From contig NZ_CP088273.1 in NCBI RefSeq assembly GCF_020731415.2, forward strand, positions 2,485,001 through 2,549,000: a stretch of DNA of 64,000 bases. Direction: 5' to 3'. The notes beneath the pieces were generated by a model that was not told where the DNA came from, did not search any database, and saw nothing but the letters and a program-made list of their open reading frames with translations. This DNA comes from Phyllobacterium sp. T1293 (lineage in GTDB: Bacteria; Pseudomonadota; Alphaproteobacteria; Rhizobiales; Rhizobiaceae). This document shows positions 1 through 8,133 of the stretch, piece after piece. Made by a program: the position numbers and the translations under genes. Every line of letters starts with the position of its first letter. The first letter of the stretch is position 1.

Positions 1-548
1 TCGCTTACCCGCGCGGACTCGCGAATGGAATCGTCATAGGTGCCATCAACCCGGATCATCTCGGCACCATAACGGGCAATGGCAGCCACCCTTTCATCGC
101 TCACTCCGGCATGGACGAAGATCGCTGATTTTGCGCCGACAAGCCGCGCACCTGCCGCAACCGACTTGCCGTGATTGCCATCTGTCGCGCAGCCGAAGGT
201 CATGCGACTGGCTATGGTCCGCACCTCTTGCATATGAAGTTTGCTGACATCAACGATCCGCCCGAGTTGGCGATTGGCTTCCTCAAGCACAAGCCTGATG
301 ACGGCGTAAGAACCGCCCAGTGCCTTGAAACTCCCAAGACCAAGACGCTGCCCCTCATCCTTGACGTGGAGCGCCGCAATGCCAAGTTCTGCGGCAAGGA
401 CTGGCAATGCATGGAGTGGCGTCGGCACATGATTGTCGCGATGGGATAAAAACCGCTCAACCTCTTTGGCCGCCTCTGCTCCAAGCGTCTGCGCATCGCT
501 TATATCGAGTGGCTTGTTGTGGTCGGGGTGCTGGTTGAGGATCAGCAT
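1..548 (-). CDS. dpaL: Diaminopropionate ammonia-lyase, partial (C-terminal part lies beyond the window)
   Basis: PLP-dependent lyase that splits 2,3-diaminopropionate into pyruvate and ammonia in the cytosol. About 182 codons are visible, against roughly 400 in the family. The start is the ATG at 546-548, preceded by a GGAG-containing leader. The PLP-lysine motif GSFKALGG places the Schiff-base lysine near residue 75, and a TDGNHG motif follows near residue 122; both are typical of this branch of the fold-type II (threonine dehydratase-like) enzymes. The phrase KDEGQRLGLGSFKALGG is close to YgeX/DpaL proteins, which is why I prefer this over a generic threonine dehydratase. The gene is divergent from an Lrp-type regulator, which probably controls it. 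The 3' end is cut by the window, not by mutation. Confidence 0.85.
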   Translation of the reverse strand, partial: MLILNQHPDHNKPLDISDAQTLGAEAAKEVERFLSHRDNHVPTPLHALPVLAAELGIAALHVKDEGQRLGLGSFKALGGSYAVIRLVLEEANRQLGRIVDVSKLHMQEVRTIASRMTFGCATDGNHGKSVAAGARLVGAKSAIFVHAGVSDERVAAIARYGAEMIRVDGTYDDSIRESARVS

Positions 549-652
549 TGCTCTTTCGCTCCTGTGGTTGGCGTATTTATATTGCGATACAGGTGATAAA
601 AGCGCTCTGATTTGACCATACTCGTGCAAGTTTGTTTCGTGAAAGACATCCC

Positions 653-1141
653 ATGGCAAAGAAATCATTGATAGGAGGAAATGATCTCGATCACTTCGAT
701 CTTGCGATCCTCGACATCCTGCAAAGGGATAATGCCACGCCGCAGCGGGTTATTGGCGAGGCGGTCAATCTGTCCGCGCCAGCTGTGCAGCGCCGTATCA
801 AACGCATGGAGGAAACGGGCATTATTCAGGCAAATATCGCCGTGCTTGATCCTGCAAAGGTAGGGCAACCCATCACACTTTTTGTCGAAGTTGAGGTTGA
901 GAGCGAGCGTATCGACCTGATTGACGCGGCCAAAAAGAGTTTTGCTGCTGCCGCGGAGGTACAGCAGTGCTACTATGTTACCGGCGAGGCTGATTTTATT
1001 CTGGTGGTCATCGTTGCCAGCATGACCGAATATGAAGCCCTGACCCGGAGACTGTTCTTCGGCAATCACAACGTCAAACGGTTCCGCACTGTTGTTGTGA
1101 TGGACCGCGTCAAGACAGGAATGACCATTCCGCTGACGTAA
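653..1141 (+). CDS. Lrp/AsnC family transcriptional regulator
   Basis: A 162-residue protein of the usual Lrp/AsnC length. An N-terminal winged helix-turn-helix (about residues 12-60: LDHFDLAILDILQRD, then SAPAVQRRIKRMEETG) is followed by the RAM ligand-binding and oligomerisation domain (about 70-150). A TTG 21 bases upstream is in frame, but the ATG at 653 gives the family-like N-terminus. Regulators of this type bind amino acids and often control a divergent catabolic gene. Here the divergent neighbour is the diaminopropionate ammonia-lyase, about 100 bases away, so it is probably that gene's regulator. The effector is not known from the sequence. Confidence 0.9.
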   Translation: MAKKSLIGGNDLDHFDLAILDILQRDNATPQRVIGEAVNLSAPAVQRRIKRMEETGIIQANIAVLDPAKVGQPITLFVEVEVESERIDLIDAAKKSFAAAAEVQQCYYVTGEADFILVVIVASMTEYEALTRRLFFGNHNVKRFRTVVVMDRVKTGMTIPLT

Positions 1142-1165
1142 GAGCGGTGCGATATTGATAGCGCT

Positions 1166-1190
1166 AAAACCAGAGGGCCTTATTCGGCCC
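1166..1190 (-). terminator. Hairpin overlapping the stop of the small minus-strand gene
   Basis: GGGCC at 1175-1179 pairs with GGCCC at 1186-1190 across a six-base loop. On the minus strand the hairpin is followed by TCTGGTTTTA, which resembles a short intrinsic terminator for the gene ending at 1180. The stem is short, so confidence is moderate. Confidence 0.45.
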
Positions 1191-1377
1191 CTTCATCATC
1201 TTCGTCTTCGTCATCGGACTCAATTATGTCCCATATAAAGGCGTGCAGACGCTCCTCGATGCTTTTTCTGGAAGCACCGGCTTTTTCCATCTCGCGCCTG
1301 ATTTTCAGGAACTGGGCCTTGTCCTCCGGCGAGAGGTATTTTGCGGCGTTTTCGAGCGATGATAATGAACTGGACAT
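1180..1377 (-). CDS. Small acidic-tailed hypothetical protein
   Basis: A 65-residue protein from the ATG at 1377; a TTG 30 bases upstream is the alternative start. It has a helical, charged core (residues about 5-50, with EDKAQFLKIRREMEKAG and SIEERLHAF) and ends in an acidic run (SDDEDEDDEGAE). No membrane segment or signal peptide is visible. The coding pattern and a likely terminator at its end suggest a real gene. I do not recognise the family. It sits convergent to the Lrp gene and shows no clear functional link. Confidence 0.55.
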   Translation of the reverse strand: MSSSLSSLENAAKYLSPEDKAQFLKIRREMEKAGASRKSIEERLHAFIWDIIESDDEDEDDEGAE

Positions 1378-1618
1378 GTGCGGCTCATACCTTCTCAAGC
1401 ACGACAATGGAAGCAGGATATCACGACGGCCCTAGTTGTCGATGAAATCGCGCTCAAGCTTGTTATGGCCTGACGGATCGAGCCCGTGTCCTAGCGCTTA
1501 ATGCAGTGGCAACCCGTACAGAAATCTTCGGTTTTCAAAAATTTTTGAGGCAATGTAGAATCGGGCTTGGCTCGAACGTCCTAGGACTACAAGCCACATT
1601 TGAAGGGATGGAACCATC

Positions 1619-2497
1619 ATGAAACACTCAATATTCAAGGCAATCGTCGGCGCGTTCTTCATCGCAGCAGCAATACCGCTGGCGCATGCACAGGATGCGG
1701 CAAAGTCCGCCTATGCCGAAGTCAACGGTATGAAAATCTATTACGAGGTTTCCGGAAGCGGCGATCCGCTCATTGTGCTGCATGGCGCCTATATGAATAT
1801 TCCATCGATGGGCAAAATCATCCCGATGCTGGCCAAGAACCACAAAGTCTATGCGCTGGAGTTTCAGGGCCACGGACGCACCAATGATATCGACCGGCCA
1901 ATCACCTATGCAAACCTGGCTGACGATACTGCTGCGTTCATGGATGCCGTGGGCGTCAAGAAAGCCGATGTCTTCGGTTATTCCATGGGTGCCGGTGCCG
2001 GGCTGCAACTTGCCATCCGTCATCCGGATAAAGTGACGCGGCTGGTGGCAGCGTCCACCGCCTATGACGCCGAGGGTTTTCAGCCTGAATACAAGGCTTT
2101 CATTCCGCAGATGAGTGTCGAGATGTTCGTGGGAATGCCGTTTGCTCAGGAATATCGCAAACTTGCTGCCAATCCTGATGGTTTTCCCGCCCTCGTCAAA
2201 AAGCTGATCGCACTTGAACATGAACCGATGGCATGGGGAACGGATGTCAAGGCAGTCAAAGCGCCGGTACTGATTATCACTGCTGATGCCGACGTGACGA
2301 CACTGGAACACTCCGTGGCTCTGTTCCGGCTGCTTGGCGGCGGCGCGATGGGCGATATGGGCAAGCCTCTGTCGGCCTCACGGCTTGCCGTCATGCCCGC
2401 CACCTCACATACCGCAATCATCACGCAACCCGAATTGCTGGAAGCCTTTGTGGAGCCCTTCCTGAAAGATGAAACGCCGAAGGGCATGTTCCAGTAG
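1619..2497 (+). CDS. Exported alpha/beta hydrolase
   Basis: A 292-residue hydrolase with a cleavable signal peptide (positive MKHS..K start, hydrophobic stretch to about residue 22, AHA-Q cleavage), so it probably acts in the periplasm. The alpha/beta hydrolase fold shows an oxyanion HGAY motif near 55, the nucleophile elbow GYSMGAG with Ser122, an acidic residue in TADAD (about 223-225) and His264 in PATSHTAI. The catalytic triad is therefore intact. The substrate cannot be read from the sequence; esters or small lactones are possible. It is monocistronic, followed by a perfect 12-bp hairpin. The ATG at 1619 is the only start that gives the full signal peptide. A second, distantly similar exported hydrolase lies at 5520-6371. 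Confidence 0.85.
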   Translation: MKHSIFKAIVGAFFIAAAIPLAHAQDAAKSAYAEVNGMKIYYEVSGSGDPLIVLHGAYMNIPSMGKIIPMLAKNHKVYALEFQGHGRTNDIDRPITYANLADDTAAFMDAVGVKKADVFGYSMGAGAGLQLAIRHPDKVTRLVAASTAYDAEGFQPEYKAFIPQMSVEMFVGMPFAQEYRKLAANPDGFPALVKKLIALEHEPMAWGTDVKAVKAPVLIITADADVTTLEHSVALFRLLGGGAMGDMGKPLSASRLAVMPATSHTAIITQPELLEAFVEPFLKDETPKGMFQ

Positions 2498-2520
2498 GCC
2501 CATCTTCAACCATCTGCCGG

Positions 2521-2556
2521 GCGCTGAATGGATCATACCCAACATCCATTCAGCGC
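2521..2556 (+). terminator. Perfect 12-bp stem-loop after the alpha/beta hydrolase
   Basis: GCGCTGAATGGA at 2521-2532 is exactly complementary to 2545-2556, with a 12-base loop. It lies 23 bases after the hydrolase stop codon. The downstream T tract is poor, so it could act as a terminator or as an mRNA-stabilising hairpin. Confidence 0.6.
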
Positions 2557-2884
2557 CTGTCTGTATGATCTTTGCAAGTTCATGAACCGCACAGCCATTG
2601 CGCGGCAAATCTCGACCGAAACTATGAAAGATGATCAAAGGCAATCTTCAATGTGCGATAAATATTCAAATACCGTTATTAATGTATAAATTTCAACATA
2701 TTACGTAAAAACCCCTCCACTCCATAACAATACAAAGACTTAGTACAACTATTGAAACATATTACGGATATGATAAATTTTCGCTGCTGATGAATGATGG
2801 ATTAATATTTCACACGACGCTCACGTCTGCTCTGGCGTCTTTTAAAATCCAAACAAAGCGATATTGTCACGAAGGGGGAAGGTC
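2557..2884. other. AT-rich intergenic region upstream of the Hint-domain gene
   Basis: About 330 bases with no credible gene. The stretch from about 2645 to 2850 is clearly AT-richer than the flanking DNA and presumably holds the promoter of the Hint-domain gene. No specific operator or riboswitch could be recognised. Confidence 0.5.
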
Positions 2885-4603
2885 GTGGTAACAACAACTT
2901 GGATTGGCCCCTCAGACAATATGCAGGGATGGGATAATCCGCGGGTCGATCCTGTAACAAACCCGTGGAGCGGTAATAACTGGGACGCGGGTAGACCAGG
3001 AGGCTGGGATACAGCGGTGCTCAACAACACGAGCACGACCGCCTATGTTGTCGGCGTAGGGAGTTTGATATTAAACAACTCCGCGCTTCTGGTTAGTAAT
3101 ACAATAACGATTTCATGGGGGTCTCCACCAGGAATCATCTCTGGCGGCTTGATATATTTGTATTACGCCCAATTCTTTGCTGGTCCTGGTACTATCGCAA
3201 CGGGCACAGTCAAAATGGGGGAAGGCTCATCCTATGAATGGTATGGAGCGAACTCCGCTCAAATAATTCAAATGCCTGCTGGAAACTACCCTCATTCGAG
3301 CGGCGCAACCTTTACTTTCCACACGCAGTTTGACGGAATAATAGAGTCTTTTTATTTCCGTGACACGATCATATGCGCCATAGATAGGGCGACCATATCC
3401 GGGACGGATATAAACGGGCACACGTTAACATTCATAACAAATATGGGAAATTACACCCTCAATTTTGGCAATGGGGTCGACATGGCCGATCTGGCCTTCG
3501 ACCCAAGTACGGGAAAGCTCACAACAACCCAAATTGACCCCAATGCGCCCTGTTTCGCCCCGGGAACGCTGATCCGGACGGAGCGCGGGGATATCGCGGT
3601 CGAAACGCTCGACGTCGGAGATGTGGTGATCACCGCCTCCGGCGAGTATCGCCCGATTATCTGGTTGGGCCATCACACCATGAAACGTAACGGATCAGCC
3701 GAGTTTCAGTCCGCTTGCCCCGTCCGCATTCAGGCCGGAGCTTTTGGCGACCAGATGCCCTATGCCGATTTGTGGCTTTCTCCCGGCCATGCCGTCTGCG
3801 TGCGTATTCTCGACGAGGTGCTTATCCCGGCTGGCTATCTCATCAATGGCGCAACCATCGCACAGGTCGATGTCGATGAAATTACCTATTGGCATGTCGA
3901 ACTCGGCAGCCACGATATTCTTCTCGCCAATGGCCTGCCAACGGAAAGCTATCTCGATTGCGGCAGCCGCGCATGGTTTGAGGGAAGCCACGGTGTCACT
4001 GACCCGGATCGCAAACTTGGCAGCCCGGCGGATTATTGCCGGCCCCTGATCCTTGACGGGCTGATCGTTGAAGCGGTGGCGAGCCGGTTGCGGGCACGGG
4101 CGGAATTGCTCGGCTGGACCAAAACCACCGATATGGATATCCACATCGTGGCCGATGGTGTGCGGATCGAACCGGATCTTGACGAGGGACTGGCACGCTT
4201 TCTCATACCGGTGCGTGCCCGCGACGTGCGGCTTGTATCGGAGACATTCATTCCGGCCGAATGGTCCGATAGCGGCGACGAGCGCAGGCTCGGCATTTCC
4301 ATCAATGGGCTTCACATCAATGACGGCTTGCGCTGCAGCAAGGACATCGACCTCAACGATCCCCGGCTTGATGACGGCTTTCACTATCCGGAGAGCGAAA
4401 ACGGCAAATCGTGGCGATGGACCAATGGTTCCCTGAAGCTGCCGAGCGAGCTGTGGGCCGATTGCCGAACCCACGTCTTTCTGCGCGTAACCATGGATTC
4501 CGGCGGCAGTCCGCACTGGGTGGCGGGGTCGAAAACAAAACCGCAGCGCACCGAACCTGCTGATACAAACCAAACCAACATCGTCCCGCTGCGTGCCGCG
4601 TGA
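2885..4603 (+). CDS. Hint-domain (Hint_2 type) protein with unique N-terminal half
   Basis: A 572-residue protein. I chose the GTG at 2885 because AAGGGGG lies six bases upstream; an in-frame TTG at 2864 is less likely. No signal peptide is evident. Residues 1 to about 220 are Gly/Asn/Thr-rich, probably beta-structured, and unlike anything I recognise. From Cys223 (PCFAPGTLIRTERG) a Hint_2 domain begins, with the usual blocks: VETLDVGDVV, LSPGHAV near 300, SHDILLANGLPTESYLDCGSR near 355-375. A further 190 residues follow to the end. Hint domains of this type occur in alphaproteobacterial secreted or surface proteins and may self-process at the N-terminal Cys; activity here is inferred. Bases 2885-3540 are AT-richer than 3550-4603, which suggests a modular origin. 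Confidence 0.8.
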   Translation: MVTTTWIGPSDNMQGWDNPRVDPVTNPWSGNNWDAGRPGGWDTAVLNNTSTTAYVVGVGSLILNNSALLVSNTITISWGSPPGIISGGLIYLYYAQFFAGPGTIATGTVKMGEGSSYEWYGANSAQIIQMPAGNYPHSSGATFTFHTQFDGIIESFYFRDTIICAIDRATISGTDINGHTLTFITNMGNYTLNFGNGVDMADLAFDPSTGKLTTTQIDPNAPCFAPGTLIRTERGDIAVETLDVGDVVITASGEYRPIIWLGHHTMKRNGSAEFQSACPVRIQAGAFGDQMPYADLWLSPGHAVCVRILDEVLIPAGYLINGATIAQVDVDEITYWHVELGSHDILLANGLPTESYLDCGSRAWFEGSHGVTDPDRKLGSPADYCRPLILDGLIVEAVASRLRARAELLGWTKTTDMDIHIVADGVRIEPDLDEGLARFLIPVRARDVRLVSETFIPAEWSDSGDERRLGISINGLHINDGLRCSKDIDLNDPRLDDGFHYPESENGKSWRWTNGSLKLPSELWADCRTHVFLRVTMDSGGSPHWVAGSKTKPQRTEPADTNQTNIVPLRAA

Positions 4604-4618
4604 CGCGAGAAACGCGCT

Positions 4619-4930
4619 CTATTTGTCGATGAGGTCCGGCTCCGTCTGGTCGGTACGGACCGGGTCGAGCAGGAGAAGCGGCGCGCTGCCGTCCAATTGT
4701 CTGGTATGACTGATGATATGAACCCGGTTTTGCGCATCACGAAGGACTGAATAAACCAATTCGCCATCAAGCCCTTTGTCTGCCCGCTTGCTCTCAATGC
4801 GATAGCGCATGGTCAGCGCAACTAACCCCAGCATGAAAAAGGGAGGTGTGAGCAGCCATATCGCCTTGATCAAATCTGGCGAGGCTTGAAAAGTGTCGAG
4901 CAGATGAGCCCAGAAATTATAATCGTTCAT
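4619..4930 (-). CDS. Small single-span membrane protein
   Basis: A 103-residue protein from the ATG at 4930, with AAGGGGG five to six bases upstream. Residues about 18-38 (LIKAIWLLTPPFFMLGLVAL) form one membrane segment, followed by a basic stretch (RYRIESKRADK) and a soluble tail of about 60 residues, so the tail should face the cytosol. I do not recognise the family. It is preceded by an unusual hairpin-rich leader with a possible six-codon leader peptide (4931-5206). That arrangement reminds me of prophage or gene-transfer-agent-type small genes, but no other phage gene is nearby. Confidence 0.6.
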   Translation of the reverse strand: MNDYNFWAHLLDTFQASPDLIKAIWLLTPPFFMLGLVALTMRYRIESKRADKGLDGELVYSVLRDAQNRVHIISHTRQLDGSAPLLLLDPVRTDQTEPDLIDK

Positions 4931-5206
4931 GCGCACCCCCTTGTCCAAGAGAAAGGTGGCCACCGGAGGCTAAGCCTCTGGTGACCGGGGAGTTCGTAAC
5001 TCTCGCAGGAAGAGCGCGCCAGCCTTTAGGGTTGCCCCCTGAACATACGCTGGCGCCTCCCCGATCATAGAACGGGAAGTGCAGTATACGGCAGCACAAG
5101 GCCGCCTGCGAGGGGTTACGACACCCCAAGACCGATCCATTTCGAGCGGTCTCATCGCGGACCATAATTGGAATGTGACAGGGGCGGAACTGGTAGAACT
5201 ACCAGT
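4931..5206 (-). promoter_or_regulatory. Hairpin-rich 5' leader with a possible short leader peptide
   Basis: Upstream of the small membrane protein, read on the minus strand, there is a series of perfect or near-perfect hairpins. 5189-5206 has an 8-bp stem with loop aa. 5016-5023 pairs with 5049-5056 over 8 bp. GAGTT/AACTC lies at 4990-5002. An 11-bp near-palindrome lies at 4961-4983, followed on the minus strand by TTTCTCTT. Inside the 5016-5056 hairpin, ATG at 5046-5044 starts a six-codon frame (MFRGQP, stop at 5026) with a strong GGGGAGG nine bases upstream. This looks like an attenuator or translational control leader. The function is inferred and no known riboswitch class was matched. 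Confidence 0.45.
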
Positions 5207-5228
5207 ATGCAGACTTATCGAGCTTGGC

Positions 5229-5303
5229 GTGGTTCGTGGTTCGCCCTTCGACAAGCTCTGGAGGCTCACCATGAGGGACTCGGGTGGATGCAGCATAGCA
5301 ATC
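5229..5303. repeat. Copy of the 'GGTTCG...CAAGCTC...CCATGAG' dispersed repeat
   Basis: The text gtggttcgtggttcg, followed by cgacaagctc and ctcaccatgaggg, recurs at 32856 and 33684. This copy carries a short insertion (ctggagg) between the two blocks and lacks the right-hand inverted end seen in the other two copies. It is non-coding. Confidence 0.7.
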
Positions 5304-5331
5304 TGAAAGGCCAGGCAGGAGGCACCACCTC

Positions 5332-5468
5332 ACCCTCCCCCAACGTGGGGAGGGTCGGATCGAAGGTCCGGGGTGGGGGGATGAATACGCAAGCGCCGCT
5401 CAACCATCATTCGGTGCAGCCCCCCACCCCGCTGCTGCGCAGCGACCCTCCCCACGTTGGGGGAGGGT
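5332..5468. repeat. Palindromic intergenic repeat, copy A
   Basis: A 137-bp element with terminal inverted repeats. The left end accctcccccaacgtgggga is mirrored at 5449-5468. Inside the ends are ggtccggggtgggg on the left and ccccaccccgctgctgcgca on the right. A second copy at 45815-45946 has the same ends but the internal arms swapped, so it lies in the opposite orientation. The element has no coding capacity and looks like a non-autonomous, MITE-like or REP-like element of rhizobial genomes. Confidence 0.8.
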
Positions 5469-5519
5469 AAGGGAGTCAAGTTCTGCATCGCTGTCGATGC
5501 AATCATGGTTGCAGGGAGA

Positions 5520-6371
5520 TCACCTACCGATCAATAAAATCCCGCACGGCCTATTATACCCGGCCGGGTCCTGCAGCATCGCAAAGTGGCTGGCGTTGTC
5601 CAGTATCACCAGACTGGCGCCGGGAATGGTTTTGGCCATGTAATCCGTATGCTCGCGGGTGATTGCTTCGTCATGATCTCCAAGCACGATGGCAATCGGT
5701 GTTTTGATCTTTTTCAGGTCGTCATCGGTCCAGTTTGGCTCGCTGGCCCACATGCCGCTGATCTGCTCGACAAAGGCATCATATTCGCCCGGTGTCGGGG
5801 AGATTTTCCTGTAAACCTCGCCAGCCTTTTCGATGTAACCCGCAAAGGTCTTGTTCTGCAGCACATCCGGCTTGACGCCGTCGATCTTGGTATTGGCGGC
5901 CTGCGCAAACACTTTGGTCAGGCGCTCCGGGTGATGAATGGCGATATCAATGCCGATAATGCCGCCATCGCTCCAGCCAACCAGCGCCGTCTTGTCGATT
6001 TTGAGATAGTCGAGCAAAGCAAGGTAATCCGAGGACATCAGGTCATAGCTGAACGGATTGGCATTGCGGGTGGAGCGGCCATGGCCGCGGCTATCGGCAA
6101 CGATAACCATATGATCCTTGGAGAGATCAGCCACCTGCCCGCCCCAGACATCGCTATAGCCAAGCCCGCCATGGATAAGCAGCACCGGCGGACCCGAACC
6201 ATAAACCGCATAATACATCTGGATGCCATTGACGGGGGCGGTGCCGCTTTTGACGGCGGCTGGCATTGGTGCGGGATCAGGCAGTTGCTCCCAGCGCTCG
6301 GCAGCAAGCGCCGTTGTCACAGCGAAGGCAAACAACAATCCCAGAGCGGCGACGACTGATTTGAGTTTCAT
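5520..6371 (-). CDS. Exported alpha/beta hydrolase, frameshifted at the extreme C-terminus
   Basis: A 283-residue hydrolase. The start is the ATG at 6371, with GGAGA six bases upstream; the ATG at 6383 is possible. The signal peptide MKLKSVVAALGLLFAFAVTTALA gives periplasmic export. The fold shows HGGLGYSD near 67, the nucleophile elbow GWSDGG with Ser134, an acidic residue in GDHDE (about 232-234) and His262 in NASHF, so the triad is complete. The last eight residues (PCGILLIGR end) look wrong for the family. Reading one base back after codon Asn-Arg gives AVRDFIDR and a stop, the usual kind of tail. A one-base deletion or sequence error is likely, and it should not destroy the active site. 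The substrate is unknown. Confidence 0.8.
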   Translation of the reverse strand: MKLKSVVAALGLLFAFAVTTALAAERWEQLPDPAPMPAAVKSGTAPVNGIQMYYAVYGSGPPVLLIHGGLGYSDVWGGQVADLSKDHMVIVADSRGHGRSTRNANPFSYDLMSSDYLALLDYLKIDKTALVGWSDGGIIGIDIAIHHPERLTKVFAQAANTKIDGVKPDVLQNKTFAGYIEKAGEVYRKISPTPGEYDAFVEQISGMWASEPNWTDDDLKKIKTPIAIVLGDHDEAITREHTDYMAKTIPGASLVILDNASHFAMLQDPAGYNRPCGILLIGR

Positions 6372-6458
6372 GATGCTCTCCATTTCCCGCAATGATTGCA
6401 GTGGGTGAGCAGCAAGATCAGCACTTTTCAGTCAGCGCCGCAATGGGCCGGAGGCGGA

Positions 6459-8015
6459 CTATTCCGCCGCCTCCGCAATGGCTTCATTGGCCTGCATGGC
6501 AGGATCAACCGGCTTGGGCTTGCCCGCGCTTGGCAATTGCACCGGCTTCAGGAGCGTCGCCATCAGCAGACCAAACAGGGCAATGCAGGCGGCAGTCAGG
6601 AACAGCGGGCTGAATGCGGCAGCATAACTATCGGCAAGCATCTGCTTTGCTTCCGCTGGCAGTGCCGCCATCATCTTCGGCGTCAGTTCCTCGATATTGC
6701 CGACACCCGGAATGTTGACGGCCCCATGCGAAATGTTGGCCGCAATGATGGCGCCATAGGCCGAGATGGCAATCGAGGCTCCAGCCATGCGTGCCAGCGA
6801 TACCGAGCCGGTTGCTGCACCCACATCGCGACTTCCGGCGGCGTTCTGCACGCCGATAATCGGAATCTGCTGCCCCATGCCAATGCCAACACCGTGCATC
6901 AGCATCAGGAGACCGATGAGAACCACGGGAGTTCCCGCATGAACCTGCGTGAACAGACCAAAGGCAACCGTACTGAAGGCAAGGCCACCCATTGACAGAT
7001 ATTTATAGCGGCCCGTCATCGAGATCACGCGGCCTGTAAACAGCGAACCGCCGACGATGCCGCCCGTCAAAAGGATGAACAGCAGGCCCGCCATCGATGG
7101 CGACAGGCCCGTCGTCGTCTGCAGGAAGAAGGCGAAATAATTGACCATGCCGATAGCAATGCAACCACTGGCCACGGAAATGATCACGAACAAAGTAAAG
7201 GTCGAATTGCGGAACAGCGACAGCGGAATGATCGGCTCCTGTGCGCGGCGTTCAACAAAAACCCATATGATGGCGCAGACAATGCCGAAGCCGATAATGC
7301 CGAGGGTCTGCGGCGCCAGCAGCGAGCCGAACAGCTGGCCGCCATCGGCTGCAAGCACAAGGCTTGTCGTCGTCAGGGCAAGCAGCACTGCACCGGCATA
7401 GTCGATCTTGGGCTTGCGGGCAGGTTTGCGGTAGGGAAGCATGAAGATCAGCCCGGCGAGGACGATCAGCCCGATCGGCAGATTGATCAGGAAGATCGAG
7501 CGCCAGCCGAAAAGATCACTCATCGTGCCACCCAGAACCGGACCGATAGCGCCGGAGGCAATGAAGACAAGGCTGAGATAGCTCTGGTAACGGGCGCGTT
7601 CGCGCGGCTCGAACAGATCAGCGCTGACGGAAAAGATCGAGACCATGACCCCGCCGCCGCCGAGCCCCTGCAGCACGCGCGCGGCAATCAGCGTGTTCAT
7701 GGAGATCGCAAGACCGCAGACAACAGAGCCGAGCGTAAAAATAAAGATGGCCGAAATCATCACATATTTGCGGCCAAACAGGTCGCCAAGCTTGCCATAA
7801 ACAGGCATGACCGCGCTGATGGCGAGCAGATAGGCAGAGCCGATCCAGGCGAAGCGCTCAAGCTGGCCGAACTCGCCGACTATGGTTGGCAAGGCAGTTG
7901 AGACGATCTGATTATCCAACGTCGCCATGAACATGGCAGCCATCAGAAAGAAGAAGAGAGTCAGCCGTTTGCGCGGGTCCGCGACGAGCGGCTCAAAGGA
8001 ATTATTCTGGTCCAT
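6459..8015 (-). CDS. MFS drug exporter of the DHA2 (EmrB/QacA) family
   Basis: A 518-residue inner-membrane protein with about 14 hydrophobic segments, the size and layout of the 14-span DHA2 drug:proton antiporters. Motifs include LDNQIVSTALPTI in span 1, GKLGDLFGRKY (motif A) in the first loop, and RVLQGLGGGGV (motif C-like region) near residue 110. The ATG at 8015 was chosen because it starts the family-like N-terminus; no strong ribosome site is seen. It is divergent from a MarR-family gene, with a palindrome in the shared upstream region, so regulation by that repressor is likely. The exported compound is unknown. Confidence 0.9.
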   Translation of the reverse strand: MDQNNSFEPLVADPRKRLTLFFFLMAAMFMATLDNQIVSTALPTIVGEFGQLERFAWIGSAYLLAISAVMPVYGKLGDLFGRKYVMISAIFIFTLGSVVCGLAISMNTLIAARVLQGLGGGGVMVSIFSVSADLFEPRERARYQSYLSLVFIASGAIGPVLGGTMSDLFGWRSIFLINLPIGLIVLAGLIFMLPYRKPARKPKIDYAGAVLLALTTTSLVLAADGGQLFGSLLAPQTLGIIGFGIVCAIIWVFVERRAQEPIIPLSLFRNSTFTLFVIISVASGCIAIGMVNYFAFFLQTTTGLSPSMAGLLFILLTGGIVGGSLFTGRVISMTGRYKYLSMGGLAFSTVAFGLFTQVHAGTPVVLIGLLMLMHGVGIGMGQQIPIIGVQNAAGSRDVGAATGSVSLARMAGASIAISAYGAIIAANISHGAVNIPGVGNIEELTPKMMAALPAEAKQMLADSYAAAFSPLFLTAACIALFGLLMATLLKPVQLPSAGKPKPVDPAMQANEAIAEAAE

Positions 8016-8051
8016 AGGATGGGGTATCCGGTTTGATTGGTGCAATTTATG

Positions 8052-8062
8052 TGCTATTAGCA
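8052..8062. promoter_or_regulatory. Candidate MarR operator between MFS exporter and regulator
   Basis: TGCTA-T-TAGCA is a perfect 11-base palindrome in the 118-bp divergent region, with further partly symmetric sequence (ATGT on the left, ACAT on the right). MarR proteins typically bind such palindromes between themselves and a divergent target. Binding here is inferred. Confidence 0.5.
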
Positions 8063-8133
8063 TACATATGTCAACAGCAGCGGAATGCTTTTTGCATATT
8101 TTAAACCCGGTGCGCATCTGTTATGGTTGAATC

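Noticed and set aside
4961..5206. tRNA or tRNA fragment
   Set aside because: The hairpins do not form a cloverleaf, and no T-loop GTTCGA or CCA end with matching acceptor stem was found.
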